This document shows positions 10,647-22,925 of a DNA stretch of 64,000 bases, one piece after another (positions within the stretch are counted from its first letter, which is position 1; the number at the start of each line of letters is the position of its first letter). A program made the position numbers and the translations under genes. Source of the DNA: Mytilisepta virgata. Its lineage: Eukaryota > Mollusca > Bivalvia > Mytilida > Mytilidae. The DNA is taken from positions 28,334,580 to 28,398,579 of the forward strand of contig CM051510.1 in NCBI GenBank assembly GCA_028015205.1, in the 5' to 3' direction. The notes beneath the pieces were generated by a model. That model was given only the letters and a program-made list of their open reading frames with translations. It did no database searches and was not told the origin of the DNA.

Positions 10647-12165
10647 TATAGATTTTTTGGATATATTCTTTCTGTAACTTGTAAGTACAAACCTTGTATT
10701 TAATGCGTTTTTAGCTTTAATTTTAAATACTGTTCTGAGGTAAATTTGTTAATTCCAACTTTTGGAAAACAATAGTACTACTTTGATATTTTTATTGTTG
10801 TGTAATTTATTTAATATTAATGGCTAAATATTTCAAAGAACCATAACTGTGAAATACTTTTACTGTATTTATTTGACGTTTTGTGCATTGTATTTTGGAA
10901 AAAAGAAACTTACAATTGTTGTACTTGTGAGTAAGACGTATTTTTTTATACAGGATTTAGTCCTTGAGTATTGGTCATGTAGATATCATGTAGATGGCAT
11001 AATCAGTTCATGATGATGACACAGTCAGATGTTTGCTAAACTGTCGCCTTGTCACACTGATGGTAGGAATCGTTTATTATATACATGTAATATAATATAC
11101 TTATGATATATTTTTGTTATTCGGAAACTTTATCTTTAAAGAATTGTAAACTATAAAATTTACAAATGTAATGAATATAATTAATATAATTAAATAGATG
11201 CTCCATTTCCTCGTGATTTGTATCATTGTCATGATTTTGTTTTTTTTTTCTATATTTTGTGAATACATTTTTATACATAATTGTTTTGTTTTCAGTTGGT
11301 GTTTCAATGTCGCATTGAACTGAAATAAACTATAAAAGAACCCTTCAACTACTTTCAAGAGTTTTTTTTGTATGACGAAAGCCTGTTACACATAATTGCA
11401 AATAGCTGTACTAAGCAGAAAAATAGACTCACACATCTGATTTTCATAGAAGATTCTTCTCTCATCAAAAGCATGGATTTTGTGCAAAAAGTTTAAAATA
11501 ACAAATTCCAATTCTTGAGATTTCAAAAATCACATTTATCAACCCAAAAATAAAAAATCAGTATTTTTACCCCGTTATGTGAATCATAATGTCTGTGTGA
11601 CAAAAGATTTGAGTTTTTTCTCCTGATTTTAGCGACTGGATTTTCATTTTACAAAATGTGTGTCGATTTTCTTCTCGATTTTCCGCAAATTTAATTTAAC
11701 CCTCGTTTTGGAAATTTCCATTTTCCACCATTCCAAGTGTTCTCCAAATTTCAAAATGAGACGCATTAGATCAAGAAATGAATTAGCAAACCACTGTTTT
11801 CCTCATACTTAAGTTTTTTTTAAGAATTACCAAGATATTTGTTTCCGAAATCGTGTATCGTTACTTTGGTTTACTAGTATATTAAGTTTGTAGTATTTGT
11901 AAGTTGACTTGTTCTCGTTTGTTAATTATTGGTCTGGTATTGTTCACTTTCCATTCAACTGGCTAGTTTTGTAATCTTTTTATTACATAATTTCATATTA
12001 TAAACAAGTCAAGATAAGTTTAAACACATATAACTGGTTTGACCTCACCAATGTTCAGTGTCTGTACCAAGTCAGACTATCCTGACTCTCTGCTGTTTTT
12101 ATGTTTGTCCGGAGTTCTGTCTGTTAGATGGCGGTGATTGAGTTTTACTGATATCAGGTAACTCA
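10645..12165. other. AT-rich intergenic stretch
   Basis: No supported exon, SINE or tandem repeat was recognised over 1.5 kb. Confidence 0.35.
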
Positions 12166-12169
12166 TTGA

Positions 12170-12980
12170 AATGCTTCGTATACAGCATAGTATAAATTTA
12201 CTGTATCTAATATTAGTATCTTTGGATTGTTATTTTAAAGGGACCCTTGGCAGTACGAATATGAAAAGGTCTTGGAGCTATATACGTAAATTCAAGAAAT
12301 ACCAAAGGGATATTCGAAGGAGGAAACAATCGAAACAACTGATAAACTCCAGAGAACAATGAAGACAAGACCAAAACAATACATGCACTACAATTAAAGA
12401 CTAAAAAACATATGAACAACATTGACCCCAACAAAAAACCGAGGGTAGACAAAGGTGCTCCGTAAGAGAAAGCAGTCTCTGCTTCCTGCTATAGGACTAG
12501 CGTTTGGGTTATAGCTAGATCTGCACGGTAATATGGTTGGAGTTAGTAATGGTTAAAGGACTAAGAGTTTATATTAACGGTCCGCTGCACGATTGTTCAT
12601 ATTCCATCCCTTCCTCGGCTGCTGCTACCACAGCAAAACACCGTGATATAAACAGGGCGTAGTCATGGGTTGCTTTTGTAACTATAGCCCTGAGTTCGAG
12701 CGGCGTCTTGAGAATCAAGAACATAGCTAGGGGATGTGGAAACACATCGATATGGTGATGATGAAAAACCATGGATCCGAGGAACGACAGAACTGGTTAC
12801 AGATTAGGGTGTCTAAACTAAAGATTTCAAAACAATGACCGTCACAACCTGCAGGCAGCAAGAACTTTACTTGGAATGACTTTAAAAAGTAAGGGAACAG
12901 ACTTAAAATTGATCCTCGTCAGAATGATTTGACTAACAAAGTTTATAGAAGAACAAAACTTTTTATATTTTATTCATCTT
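12170..12980 (+). repeat. Probable interspersed repeat family D
   Basis: The 12285-12500 part (gaaataccaaagggatattc, aacattgaccccaacaaaaa, aaaggtgctccgtaagagaa) looks like a common mussel repeat. The adjoining 12500-12980 part is richer in G+C and may belong to the same or another element. A related inverted segment is at about 45960-46110. The minus-strand 67-codon frame at 12569-12772 lies inside and is not a supported gene. Confidence 0.4.
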
Positions 12981-13054
12981 CAAGTTAAAGCAAGGCTTTT
13001 CTCCTATTAACCGGAAAATTAAAAATGACAGATTTCGGGAGTAATACTTTACTT

Positions 13055-13272
13055 TACGCCGTTTTCAGCACATTTGGCTATTTCGCGCGGGGGAGGTGGA
13101 TGAAGCCGGAGTACCCAGAGAGATCTCCTTGTCAATTATTAGATCGGAGTCGAATACACCCCGCCACAGGTGAGATTCGAATTTACAACCCCAGTGTTGA
13201 CAGGCTAGTGATAATTAGCTGTTATGGCGAACTACCTAGACCACTCTGCCACCGAAGCCACCGAGGCCACCA
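13055..13272 (-). mobile_element. SINE family 2, diverged copy with internal deletion
   Basis: It has ttacgccgttttcagcac at the 3' side and tctgccacc near the head, with the middle of the core missing compared with 39721-39987. The A/C-rich tail is also lost. Confidence 0.7.
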
Positions 13273-14275
13273 TGTAATATTTCACATCATGTTTATCTTT
13301 GATACTCTTATCATGTCATTATGTGTATGAGGGATGCATTTCTTTGCTACAAATTATTTTAAGATTGTATTGCAGTAAACTTTAAGTTTCCATTATCTTG
13401 CCAGTAAAGAAATAGAAACAATTGAGCGTGTGATTACTATGGACCTGCATACATCAACATAGGCAATGACAGCTCTTACATTCTACATTTTCCGTTTAAC
13501 GAATCACATCTTACGTCTAATTCACTCCGCGTACGTAACCTACTACTTCTATTTTTAGATCATAATCATGAATTCGGATTTTTTTTTTATGAATGTAAGG
13601 TTGCTATCACGGGTAATCGCAACCTCTTGCGCTATTCTCGGCCAATCAGGATCAAGAAAAAATGTAATAGTAAACTTTATATAGCACATGTATTTTGTAT
13701 TTCCGTATGATACTTTACTTCTTACGTCTTATTCACTCCTATTGTTATATTATACATGAAATATTTTGTTTAAAAGAAATTTCATCCTTTTTGCAACACG
13801 TATTATCAAGTAAAACCTCATAATATTTTAATATTTAATGAGCATTTAAAAGAACTGATTCATATAGAACTTTTTTAATTTCTCGTCAGTTTGCATTTCA
13901 TAATATCATAACAGTTAACTTCCTTCCTTTTAGATATTTTAAATCAGTTAATATTATTATATTAATATTATATAATACTAGTCTATTCCCTATAATAATA
14001 ATCATTTATTGGTACCAATTTATTGTAATATATTGAAACAGTATTCAAAAGTAAACTGTAAATACTTTAATTCCCTCAGACTTGAAATTGATAACTACTG
14101 TTTTGAACCTGGAGCCTTGGGTGAAGTGTTCTTTATAAGACGGGGAAGCAAGCATATTTGCCTTTTTTATTTTCATTCATTTTGGGCATGTGGTCGCTTT
14201 TTAAATTCCCAGTGCAGATGATTGAATAGAAAGACGATTGTTCATTTTCTTTTGTGCATTTTTCTTTACACTTAC
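13273..14275. other. AT-rich intergenic stretch
   Basis: Nothing recognisable; a 70-codon plus-strand frame at 14009-14221 has no supporting signal. Confidence 0.35.
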
Positions 14276-14395
14276 GCAACGAAATCCTAAACCGTTTTCT
14301 GTCGAGCTGTCTTTAGACAAACTTTTCCTCGGTCGATACCGGAAACTTCTTGTGATGTATACTTCCGGAACGGTATCGGTTTTCGTGATCCGCAT
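14276..14395 (-). CDS. Candidate first coding exon, 40 codons, unknown protein
   Basis: ATG at 14393-14395 opens 40 codons that end exactly at a strong donor, TTGC|GTAAGTG, in phase 0. An in-frame TAA lies two codons upstream of the ATG, so this is a natural start. Base composition is noticeably richer in G+C than its surroundings. The peptide is basic and Ser/Arg-rich with no recognised domain. No matching second exon was found on the minus strand below 14270, so it stays a candidate. Confidence 0.4.
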
Positions 14396-14485
14396 TAATT
14401 AATTAGGGGTAATTAGCAAAACGCGGAAACAATTGCGTATGTACTGATAAAAGTTTTAAACTGCACAATGGTCTCATACTTCTGA

Positions 14486-14494
14486 TATATAAAG
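14486..14494 (+). promoter_or_regulatory. TATA-box-like sequence
   Basis: tatataaag in plus orientation; the minus reading (ctttatata) lies about 90 bp upstream of the candidate start at 14395. It could serve either strand or be chance in AT-rich DNA. Confidence 0.2.
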
Positions 14495-14687
14495 ATCGCA
14501 CGTCGCATTTGCTGTTGAAACGGCAACCCGGCTAACAAAAATTTGTCTCATTCTTTTAGTAGTATTAATAGATTAATAGATAGTACATGTAGGTATGTGG
14601 CTTAAACATTATCTGTACGCTCCAAATAATTCAGGGGTTATCTCTCTTATTCTTGTACAAGTTTGTAAAACAGTAGAGCAAAATTAC

Positions 14688-14758
14688 AAGGATCGAACCC
14701 AGAACCTTTGGATCAGTAGTCCACCGCACTACCAGCTGGACTAAGGTTATAAACCTGT
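14688..14758 (-). other. Degenerate tRNA-like sequence
   Basis: On the minus strand an A-box-like agtccagctggtag, an anticodon-arm-like ggactactgatcc and a B-box-like gggttcgatcc occur in tRNA order. The T stem pairs poorly and no clean acceptor stem is seen, so it is more likely a tRNA-derived repeat or pseudogene than a working tRNA. Confidence 0.3.
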
Positions 14759-15173
14759 TACGGTTCTATAACTTCTATCGTACACCATGGGAGCTCCGTT
14801 ACACTCGCACTGTATCATTTCAGAACTTTATTTCAATTTTTGAATAATAAATAAACACGGGAATCTGGATCGTTTAGAGCTTAACGGTTGGTTAATTAAT
14901 TGTTGCAACTTATCGAAAATATAGGCGCCTATGTTTCAAGTACGTAGTCAATGTTTTTGCTGTCCAATTCCTGAGTCGTTCGTTTTATTTTTAAATTCTT
15001 TATGTATGAAATGTTAACTTCTTCATGCTATAAATTGTCTTTAAATTTTATCTAGTACGTGTATTTTGTATTTCCGTATGATAATTTACTTCTTACTAAA
15101 TGTTCCCCCAATTTGCCTCTGTTTTGTATAACAAGGTACGTACAATATCTTATTTAAATCTCATTTTTAAACT

Positions 15174-15174
<1 letters not shown>

Positions 15175-15222
<48 letters not shown>
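15175..15222. repeat. (CT)n microsatellite
   Basis: About 24 CT units, directly next to the minisatellite at 15226. Confidence 0.95.
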
Positions 15223-15223
<1 letters not shown>

Positions 15224-15225
15224 AT

Positions 15226-15400
15226 GTGATGAATGAGAGTAAATAACGTTACACTTATATTCAAACAGAAGTGATGAATAAGAGTAAATAACCTTACAAT
15301 TCTAGCCAAATAGTATGTGATGAATGAGAGTAAATAATGTTACACTTCTGGACAAATAGGAGTGATGAATGAGAGTACATAACGTAACATATCTAACCAG
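15226..15400 (+). repeat. Minisatellite, 45-46 bp unit, about 4 copies
   Basis: Unit starts (gtgatgaat) are at 15226, 15271, 15317 and 15362; each unit continues gagagtaaataacgtta or close to it. Confidence 0.85.
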
Positions 15401-16089
15401 GACAGACTATGTGACTATCTTTCTTAAGTATAAAAATGTATGACTATGTACTCACAGCGGCTAAAAAATCATCATCACAAAAATGACTGAGACACATAAA
15501 GTTTCATAACAGAATTCTTCATCTCAAACAACGTTTTGTTTGGATTTTTATCGTTTAAACTTATTCAGATTTTATTATAACTATATAAAAAATGACAACA
15601 ATAAAACATTAAAATAAGAACTGATTCAATGCGATTACGACATGAAATAACACCAGCTGTATATGACAAAATCTTTAGTTATTTTTATTACAGTCGATAA
15701 ATAAAGATTGTCATAACAAACGAATTCTTTGACTTAAACAACATCTTTATGCATGACTTTGTTGCTCATTCCATCATTACGAACAAGAAATAATTAATGT
15801 TTAACGCGATCCAAATAATAAATATTTATGGAAAGCTTTTATTACTTTGAAAGAAAAATGGTCAGGATTACGGCTGTTAATAGGCTGCATAAGTTAAATC
15901 GTGTGGGTAAGCCATACAATTTTCATTTAATTTCATTTGTAAATTCCCCTGTCTTTTAAAAAGCGTATTCACTGTCGTCCTGTATATTTCCGTTTCTAGG
16001 AGTCACTGGGTATTCTGAACATGCAATGTTACAAGCTGTGCAATCACAACATATTTTTAGCACACAAATTTATATGTTCTTTATTCCAG
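15401..16089. other. AT-rich intergenic stretch
   Basis: No gene or known repeat seen. Confidence 0.35.
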
Positions 16090-16204
16090 ATGGGTCCGGT
16101 TGTACTTAATCAAGGCCCATTCGTTTTATTCAAACATTGGATTTATACTTTCATTAGATGTACAAACATATGGATCTATTTATTTGTTCAAATACCAAGT
16201 GTAA
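16090..16204 (+). CDS. Candidate terminal exon, unknown protein
   Basis: A strong acceptor (gttctttattccag) precedes an open stretch. Read with one base completing the first codon, 37 codons follow and then TAA at 16202-16204. A second frame is also open, to a weak donor after 16250. No partner exon was found. Confidence 0.22.
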
Positions 16205-16643
16205 AAGTGAACCATTTAGAGATACACACATACCTACTTAAATATGGTAAAAATATTTGAAATAAACAATATAAGGGGCAATTAGTAAATACAATCTTCT
16301 CTGATAATATTTGTTTTTACTAATTATCGTGACTTGGTGATGGTATATAATGTTTATAACAGGAAAACACACTTACAAACATCTACCTACAACTTAAATG
16401 GAATATGTCAACTACAGAGAGACACGTTTCTCAACACTAATTCATGTCTTATGGCTAATTAAGCGTGGTCAAAACTTTTTTTTGTGTTTTACGTGGCTAT
16501 TTTTGAGGGACTTAATGGTGTATCTGAATTGTGTACTAAAGTGTAGGGATGCTACTGGAAACATTTTTATATGGCTAGGAAAAAAATCTTAATGCACTTG
16601 GAAGGTGAAATAGTTTATTAGAATTATGGGATCAACTCAAGGC

Positions 16644-16735
16644 AAAGTGACAGGTAAGCAGCACTAATATCTATCTGTGGTACATAAATAGGTAAGCAGT
16701 ACCAAAGCCACATTAACAGGTAAGCTCTGTTAAAG
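16644..16735 (+). repeat. Short degenerate repeats of ggtaagc-type words
   Basis: caggtaagcagcac, taggtaagcagtacc and caggtaagctctg recur every 40-50 bp. They resemble splice donors but no open frames precede them. Confidence 0.4.
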
Positions 16736-16800
16736 TCTTATAATAAACAAAAAAAGGCTGCACGAAATGCACAAAAAACGGTAACTACAAATTAGGCCAA

Positions 16801-16971
16801 TTGTGCCTTCATGTACTTTAGGGATCCCACTTCTTTAGGGCAAGGGTTTGGTTAGGGTTATAGTTTAAGGTAATGGTAGGGTTAGGATTTAAGGTTAGGA
16901 TTAGGTTATTGAAGAGTTAGTATATGATACCCCATATGGAGTGGAACCCCTAAATTAAATGAAGGCGACAA
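16801..16971. mobile_element. Small inverted-repeat element with a telomere-like interior
   Basis: About 31-bp arms at 16801-16831 and 16940-16971 are inverted copies (ttgtgccttcatgt... and ...gaaggcgacaa, with tttagggatcccact against agtggaacccctaaa). Between them is a degenerate TTAGGG-like tract (about 16847-16915) with repeated ggttaggg, gggttagga and ggttaggatt words. It looks like a MITE that carries or captured interstitial telomere-like DNA. Confidence 0.6.
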
Positions 16972-17146
16972 CTTGAGCACTAAGGCAGGACATAATAAAC
17001 TAAGACCGGAACAGTCCAGGGAAATTTTAAAAATAAGCTACATTAAAGTAAAATGTTCTCAAACGGTATTAACACGTTAACAGAGGGTAGAAGTCAAGAA
17101 AGTAATCTGGCGGCAAAACCAAAAATTGTCCAAACCACGGCAATGT

Positions 17147-17292
17147 AGCAGGTTGGCAATACATAGGCAAGGTCATCTCAGAACAAAGTAACAGGTCGCC
17201 AGCACGTATACAAGGTCGTCTCAGGAAAAATTAACAGACCGGCAGTACGTAGACAAGGTCTACACAGAACAAATAAAGAGGTCGCAATATTA
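17147..17292 (+). repeat. Degenerate minisatellite, about 43 bp unit, about 3.4 copies
   Basis: Units carry caggtcgccagcacgta and caaggtcgtctcag with substitutions. Confidence 0.6.
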
Positions 17293-17295
17293 AAG

Positions 17296-18770
17296 ACTTT
17301 AACAATTCAAACTAATGAAGGATTAGCATAATTCTGACAGAAATGAACCTAATATCAGTTCTGGCATACTAGTGTAAAGGGAGAAATTTTAATAATTAAG
17401 CAAGAATGCACGGATCGAAACTCAAACTTGTATATGTAGTCATATTACTAAGGCATATCAACATGTAGAGACCTAGACAATAGGTTCAAACTTCCATATA
17501 AATGAGATGACTTAGGTTTCGACTAAAAGTACAAATACTACCGAGTAACCGGACGTGACCTGCAGTTTTTTCCACATTTTTTCATCTTATGAGTTTTTCA
17601 ATAAAAGATTTTATCATTTAAAAGTTATAATGATCGAGTTTGATTTACCACGTGATATTATGAAATAGTTTTGCATATACGTTATCAGGAAATGAACGTT
17701 TCATGGTTTAATTCAAATACCATTAGCATAACAGGTATATCTAGATCGGGAGGGTTATTTGTGAAAATACTATTCGAGATAATAGTAGTATATCCCGTAT
17801 TCAAGGAAAAAGAGGTGTGGCATTCAATGAAAAAAAGTCTTATCTTACTGTGTCGTGCACGTCTATGGCTATGTTAATTTCGGACATACATTACTATCAT
17901 AGGTAAAAATATGACTATATTTATTTAAGGTATCTACCTGCTATATTTTGATGACCTTGATAACCTTGCAGCTGTATACTTGAATAAAATAGGCGTAATG
18001 TAACCGATGTTAAGCAAAGTGTTCTCGTGAAAACGGGAGTTCAATTCAGCCTAGAACTTAATTGATGAGATCTCTTTCTCCATGTTGAAGGCATCACTGT
18101 GAACTTTAAGATGAAGGGCAGCAATACAATAGTTGTTCCGTTGCTTAAACTTCTTTTCATTTAATAAACAACAAAATGGATAACAGGAAAGGTCAACAAT
18201 GACATACAAATCAATAAAAGCAACACAAAAGACAGAACTCGGGACAAAAAAAAATAAAATCAAAGAGCAGGGTTAAAATGTGCTCGTTATAACTGTTGAA
18301 ATAGCTAAGGCTAGTATATATTTTGTTTGAAGAATTAATTCAACGTGTGCTTCTTAAATTTTATATGCCCGGAAAAAATAGTCCATATTATTATGATTTA
18401 TGATATACATGTACACGTAGAAACGAACCAAGTCTTGTATTGTGGTCAATTACTGTAAAACATTTAGTATAAATTGGGTAAACAATCCTTACAAATTCAC
18501 CTGTCTCAGGTCGATGAAATTATTCTAGTTTACATAAAATAGCATGTTTTATGAGAAGTTCTTTGTCCTGTATACCAGTGCTGTATTGATTGAATTCCTC
18601 TCACTATCTATCATAATGTACTATTAGGATTATTTAAGAAACCAGTCCAAGTCCGTCAGCATTAGCCAGATTTAAATAAAGTAGCCTGATGTACTGTCGG
18701 TTTTAGTCAGTTTCTTGTCCGTTTAAAATCAATCGATTCACATCTGTGGATTGAAACATAAAATACTTTT
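17296..18770. other. AT-rich intergenic stretch
   Basis: A 68-codon plus-strand frame (17671-17877) has a possible acceptor at 17688 (gttatcag) but no recognisable product. Nothing else supported. Confidence 0.3.
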
Positions 18771-18774
18771 GTAG

Positions 18775-18865
18775 AAAAAATAGTGTTAGAATAAAACGTA
18801 TCACAAAATACCGAAATAAATTTGATGCACTGTATGGCCATTTCGTTGACTGACAACTCATCAGC
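18775..18865 (-). repeat. Repeat family A, 3' part, inverted
   Basis: The reverse complement matches 36080-36165 nearly base for base, including gagttgtcagtcaacgaaat and atttatttcggtattttgtg. Confidence 0.7.
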
Positions 18866-19782
18866 AGTGCTCAAACCAGTTAAATATATAATGATGAATT
18901 AATAAGCACAACCATTAAAATCCAAAACAAAACAAACAGGAATCCAAACTCAGCTAAGGGTTACCGCCGCATCAACAGGACGAGCCTTAGAAATTTCTAA
19001 TAATTTTGTCAAATTTTAAACGGAAAATTTAGAGGCATTTGAGTAACGAATCTTGCCAGAACAAAAATTCTGGTATTGGGCTGATAATGCCCTCGGGGAT
19101 TTAGTTTTTCTTTTCATGTCAACGTTCAATGCTTGCTTATACATTTTGTACTTTGTTCCAATTTAGTGATACTAGTACTTTGCACTTTCTAAATTTCTAG
19201 TAATTTTATGTCAGGTTTTGTCATAAAAATGTCATCAAAACTTGGTACGTTCTCGATTTTACTAACCTTCACACAGGATTCAGCATCACCATCTTGGGTT
19301 GTTGACCTTGACCTGAACATAATGTGATATAATGATGAAGGTTAACATCAGCGCGTGCGATCTTGTATGTCATCTACATGTACCTGTGAATTGGGGGATT
19401 AAGACGAAATCTTCGCAATATCTGTCTACAGATATAATAGTTATTTGGGTGCTTTGTAAGTTCTGAAACGTAATATAAAAATAACGAACATCGGTTTGGT
19501 GCCTTTTATCCTTAAAGTCGATGCAAGGACTTCAACAAAATACCAAAAGCTGAAACAGCGATATAAAGAACGACGTAGTTGCGATATTGCTTGCTATTGT
19601 TTTCCTCTTTTCTATCTGAAGGGGTGTTGAGATGGTGTTGTCTCATTCTTGCACACCTACCAGTTTCTAGTTGAAAAAATTCTCTCCTGTTGTTATAAAG
19701 ATTCATTGTTAGTATAGAGTTCAGTTCCAATTATCCACCCATTCCTATGATGGTGTTTTAATCTCTATTTTTTAATTATCAG
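18866..19782. other. AT-rich intergenic stretch
   Basis: Nothing recognisable apart from short chance frames. Confidence 0.3.
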
Positions 19783-19878
19783 CTTCTGGTATCCACTTCA
19801 GTTCAGATTATCCAGATTTTGCTATGATTAACATTAAGGTGACCAGTCCAAGATTACTTTTGCTGAGAAAGATAGGAG
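19783..19878 (+). CDS. Candidate internal exon, 96 bp, unknown protein
   Basis: Acceptor ttttttaattatcag and donor GGAG|GTAAGA bracket a stretch open in only one frame (phase 1 to phase 1, 31 full codons). The peptide contains the words HFSSDYPDF and INIKVTSPRL; no domain is recognised. No in-phase neighbour was confirmed. A second acceptor at 19908 would leave a 30-bp intron, which is too short. Confidence 0.35.
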
Positions 19879-20490
19879 GTAAGATTGTTTTTGTTTAATT
19901 TCTTTTAGGTCTCAATTTCAGTTCTGTTGTTTTTACATGGATTTTAACGATTTCAATTTATTTCAATTTATTTTTGGGAAACCAGAACATATTTATATCC
20001 GCGTAACGATGGTTAATAAATATATATATTCCATTCTCTATTCTATAGGAATCAGTCTATGTGTGCAACGGGCCTATCGTGTTATTGTAATTATAACATG
20101 AGATGTCCCAGATAAGTGTCCAATACATGTATATAACTATCAAGATATGAATAGATTCATATCAACAATTTACTACTGTATGAAGATGCTAACAACATCC
20201 AGACTTTATAAAGATCAAACAACCATGTAATAGGTGACAACAATGAAAACTGATTCAAAACTAGATATGCCTGTCGATATAATACCTAAAATACATAAAA
20301 TTCTAAATAGGTTTATTTCAAAACTAATTAAAAAGTAAACGGATAATTTAATACATATAACGCCCTGTACAGACAATCTTAAAGTGGATTATTTAAAAAA
20401 ACACACATCTATTTTTTATTGCAGATACAGCAATAAAAAACAAATTTTGTTTTCAATACAAATAATGTCTAGCCGATTATTACTGTTTTT

Positions 20491-20511
20491 TTTTTTTTTT
20501 TTTTTTTTTTG
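20491..20511. repeat. Poly-T tract
   Basis: An uninterrupted run of T; possibly the tail of a minus-strand retroelement, not otherwise recognisable. Confidence 0.8.
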
Positions 20512-20593
20512 GTTGATTACATGGTTTCTGTGATTTTGATAAAATTCACACAAGTGAATTTATTATTTTATCTTTATTTATTTATTTTTATGC

Positions 20594-20595
20594 TT

Positions 20596-20627
<32 letters not shown>
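20594..20627. repeat. (TTTA)n microsatellite
   Basis: About eight TTTA units. Confidence 0.9.
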
Positions 20628-20628
20628 C

Positions 20629-21660
20629 AAGTTTGATCGTTTATATAAATATACATTGTTAATTTCCATTGTTTAATGCAATGTAGGCGTACATATAATA
20701 ATAATTTTGCAGCTGATTTAATAGTTTTAGGTAAATAAATTGAAGAAAAACTACGGTTTCTTATTGGTGCATTCTGAATAAAATTCGGATCTATCATAAT
20801 TTTCATTCGTATACACCTCTATGTCTTGCATTGGTCTGGACATAATATTCAATTTCATGATGTATCATGTGTTTCCGTCAATTCACCATAGTACTATCTA
20901 ATGGTAAGGTTAGTAATGGTAAACCCTAGTCATTAGTTTTTTGATTTAGCCACATTTTTTTAAACATGCATGTATGATAGTAAAGTTACGTTTTATATCG
21001 TTTTAATTTATTGACATTACTCCACGGCTCGATTCCAATAAACAGTGGTGGGATGATCGTCATTTTGGAAAGAATCGTGCTTAAACCTTTGCTAAAGACC
21101 GTCTTAACTTTGCAGTGATGTGAGAGTTTTTGTTCTATATTGAAGGCATTGTTGTAAACTGCAATAAAAGCACCGTTTCGTTGATGTTAGTGATATGTCC
21201 CGTGTGTATATTCTAATTTCGTGGCATGGATGAATTCTGATTTAATCTCTATTAGTTGTTTTTACACTGAAACTAGGCCTCAGATCTGTGTATATATAGT
21301 AGCCTTAATAAGTTGTTAGTTCTTCATTATATATGTCAAATAATAAGTTCAATGTGCTTTCCTATTTTCATCTTAATAGCTCTATGATGTAAAAATGGAT
21401 TAGGTTTACTAATTGATGATGGAAAACTTTTCAACAGAACTCATTATTTTCAGTGGAATATTTAATTTGGCTTTAAAATGATTTCCGATTGGTTTGTAAA
21501 AATAATGAACAAGTTCGTAGTTTGTGTCTTTTCATCACTTTTTCAATTAAAATGGTGGAGGGTCTGACGTTTGTAAACTATATGTAGTTGTTGTTAGTTT
21601 TTGATATCATGTTAGTTTTTCGTTATGTTTTATTTGTTGATAAATCTGGATTTTAGGTAT
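20629..21660. other. AT-rich intergenic stretch
   Basis: No supported exon. The segment near 21110-21260 resembles a diverged common repeat but could not be assigned. Confidence 0.3.
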
Positions 21661-22015
21661 CGTTATGTCTCCCATCTATAAGGGGAGACATAATTAAAGT
21701 GTGCATGTTTGTTCTTGTTCTTCTCATACATAAGTTTTTTTGGACCTTAACTTTTTTGTCTTTTAACTTAGGCCTCATATATTTGGCATGTGGTGTTATT
21801 ATCATGAATTTGTGTGACAGGTACTATGACTATTATGACATTGACCGTATGTTAAACGTAATGTAATTTTGGAAGAAATATTGACAAGGCCACGACTTTT
21901 TATCTTAGATATATTCTGGCATGTTGATATATCATAGTGAAGCTTCAGCTGTGTGTCAAATGCCATGATGATCTTCATGTGACTTTGGCCCTTGACCTTA
22001 AGGTATAACTGTTAT
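21661..22015 (+). repeat. Degenerate repeat beginning with an inverted-repeat end
   Basis: It starts with tatgtctcccatctataagg followed by ggagacata, a small palindrome typical of one end of a bivalve repeat as I recall it. It continues in the ttgaccttaaggtataactg style of the array at 22926-24083. Confidence 0.5.
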
Positions 22016-22925
22016 TATACCACCGCTTTGTAAAGCGGAGGTATATAGTGATGGGAAAGTTCGTCGTTCTGTTTCTCCGTCTGTTTGATACAGTATGTTG
22101 CACTTTGTATCGGCAACCCCTTCTTAACCACTTATCAAAATGAAATGAAACTTTTTCAGATTGTTAATCATATAATGCAATTTTGCACCTTTTAATTTGT
22201 TTTTGTTCAAAATCATTTTTGGTGTTTCTATTTCAAAAACATGGACTTTGCTATTGCCTTATAATGGGGGGGGGACACCCATTTTTTATCGGCAACTCCT
22301 CCTAACTACTTATCATAATTTAATGAAACTTTCTCAGATTCTTTATCATATAATGCCATGCTACACCTCCTAGTTTGTTTTTGTTGAAAATCATTTTTAG
22401 TGTTTCTATTTCAAAAACATGGACCTTGCCATTGCTTAATAATTGGGTTACCCATTTTGTATCCGCAACTCCTCCTAAACCACCTATCATAATTTAATGA
22501 AACTTTCTCAGATTCATTATGATATAATGCCATGTTGCACCTCCTATTTTATTTTTGTTCAAAATCATTTTTTGGGTTTCCTTTTTCAAAACATGGACTT
22601 TGGCATTGCCTTATGTATATGGAGATACCCATTTTATATCTGGCCATGTTGCACCTCCTATTTTGTATTGTTCAAAATTATTTTTTTGGGGTTTCCTTTT
22701 TCAAAAACATGGACTTTGCCATTGCCTTATGTATATGGAGATACCCATTTTATATTTGAAACTCCTAATCACTAACTATGAATCAATGTGTGTTTTATTC
22801 TTTAACAGATTGTGCACCTCCTATTTCATGTTATGGTAAAAATTAGTTTGGGTTTCCAATACAGAAACATGAATTTGCTAGGAGCGGGAGTATAATTTGT
22901 TGAGCTCTGCTCACAATACCTCTAG
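22016..22925 (+). repeat. Palindrome-led composite repeat with internal tandem units
   Basis: A 30-bp near-perfect palindrome (22016-22045, accgctttgtaaagcggagg at its core) opens the element. Then about five degenerate units of 110-175 bp follow, each with a version of cctcctaaccacttatcata, ttcaaaatcattttt and caaaaacatggactttgcca. The last part, gctctgctcacaatacctct, closes it at about 22925. The overlapping 75-94 codon frames in this block are repeats, not genes. Confidence 0.65.

Noticed and set aside
12569..12772. A 67-residue minus-strand protein
   Set aside because: It lies in a probable interspersed repeat and has no recognisable product.
14688..14758. A working tRNA gene on the minus strand
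   Set aside because: A- and B-box-like words are present but the T stem has wobble and mismatch pairs and no clean acceptor stem was found; better explained as a tRNA-derived repeat.
16644..16735. A run of small exons with gtaagc donors
   Set aside because: The donor-like words belong to a short degenerate repeat and no open frames precede them.
19879..19910. Direct splicing of the 19783 exon to an acceptor at 19908
   Set aside because: The intron would be about 30 bp, below the length animals can splice.
22497..22839. Overlapping hydrophobic proteins of 75-94 residues
   Set aside because: Three overlapping frames over the same diverged repeats, with no start or splice support.
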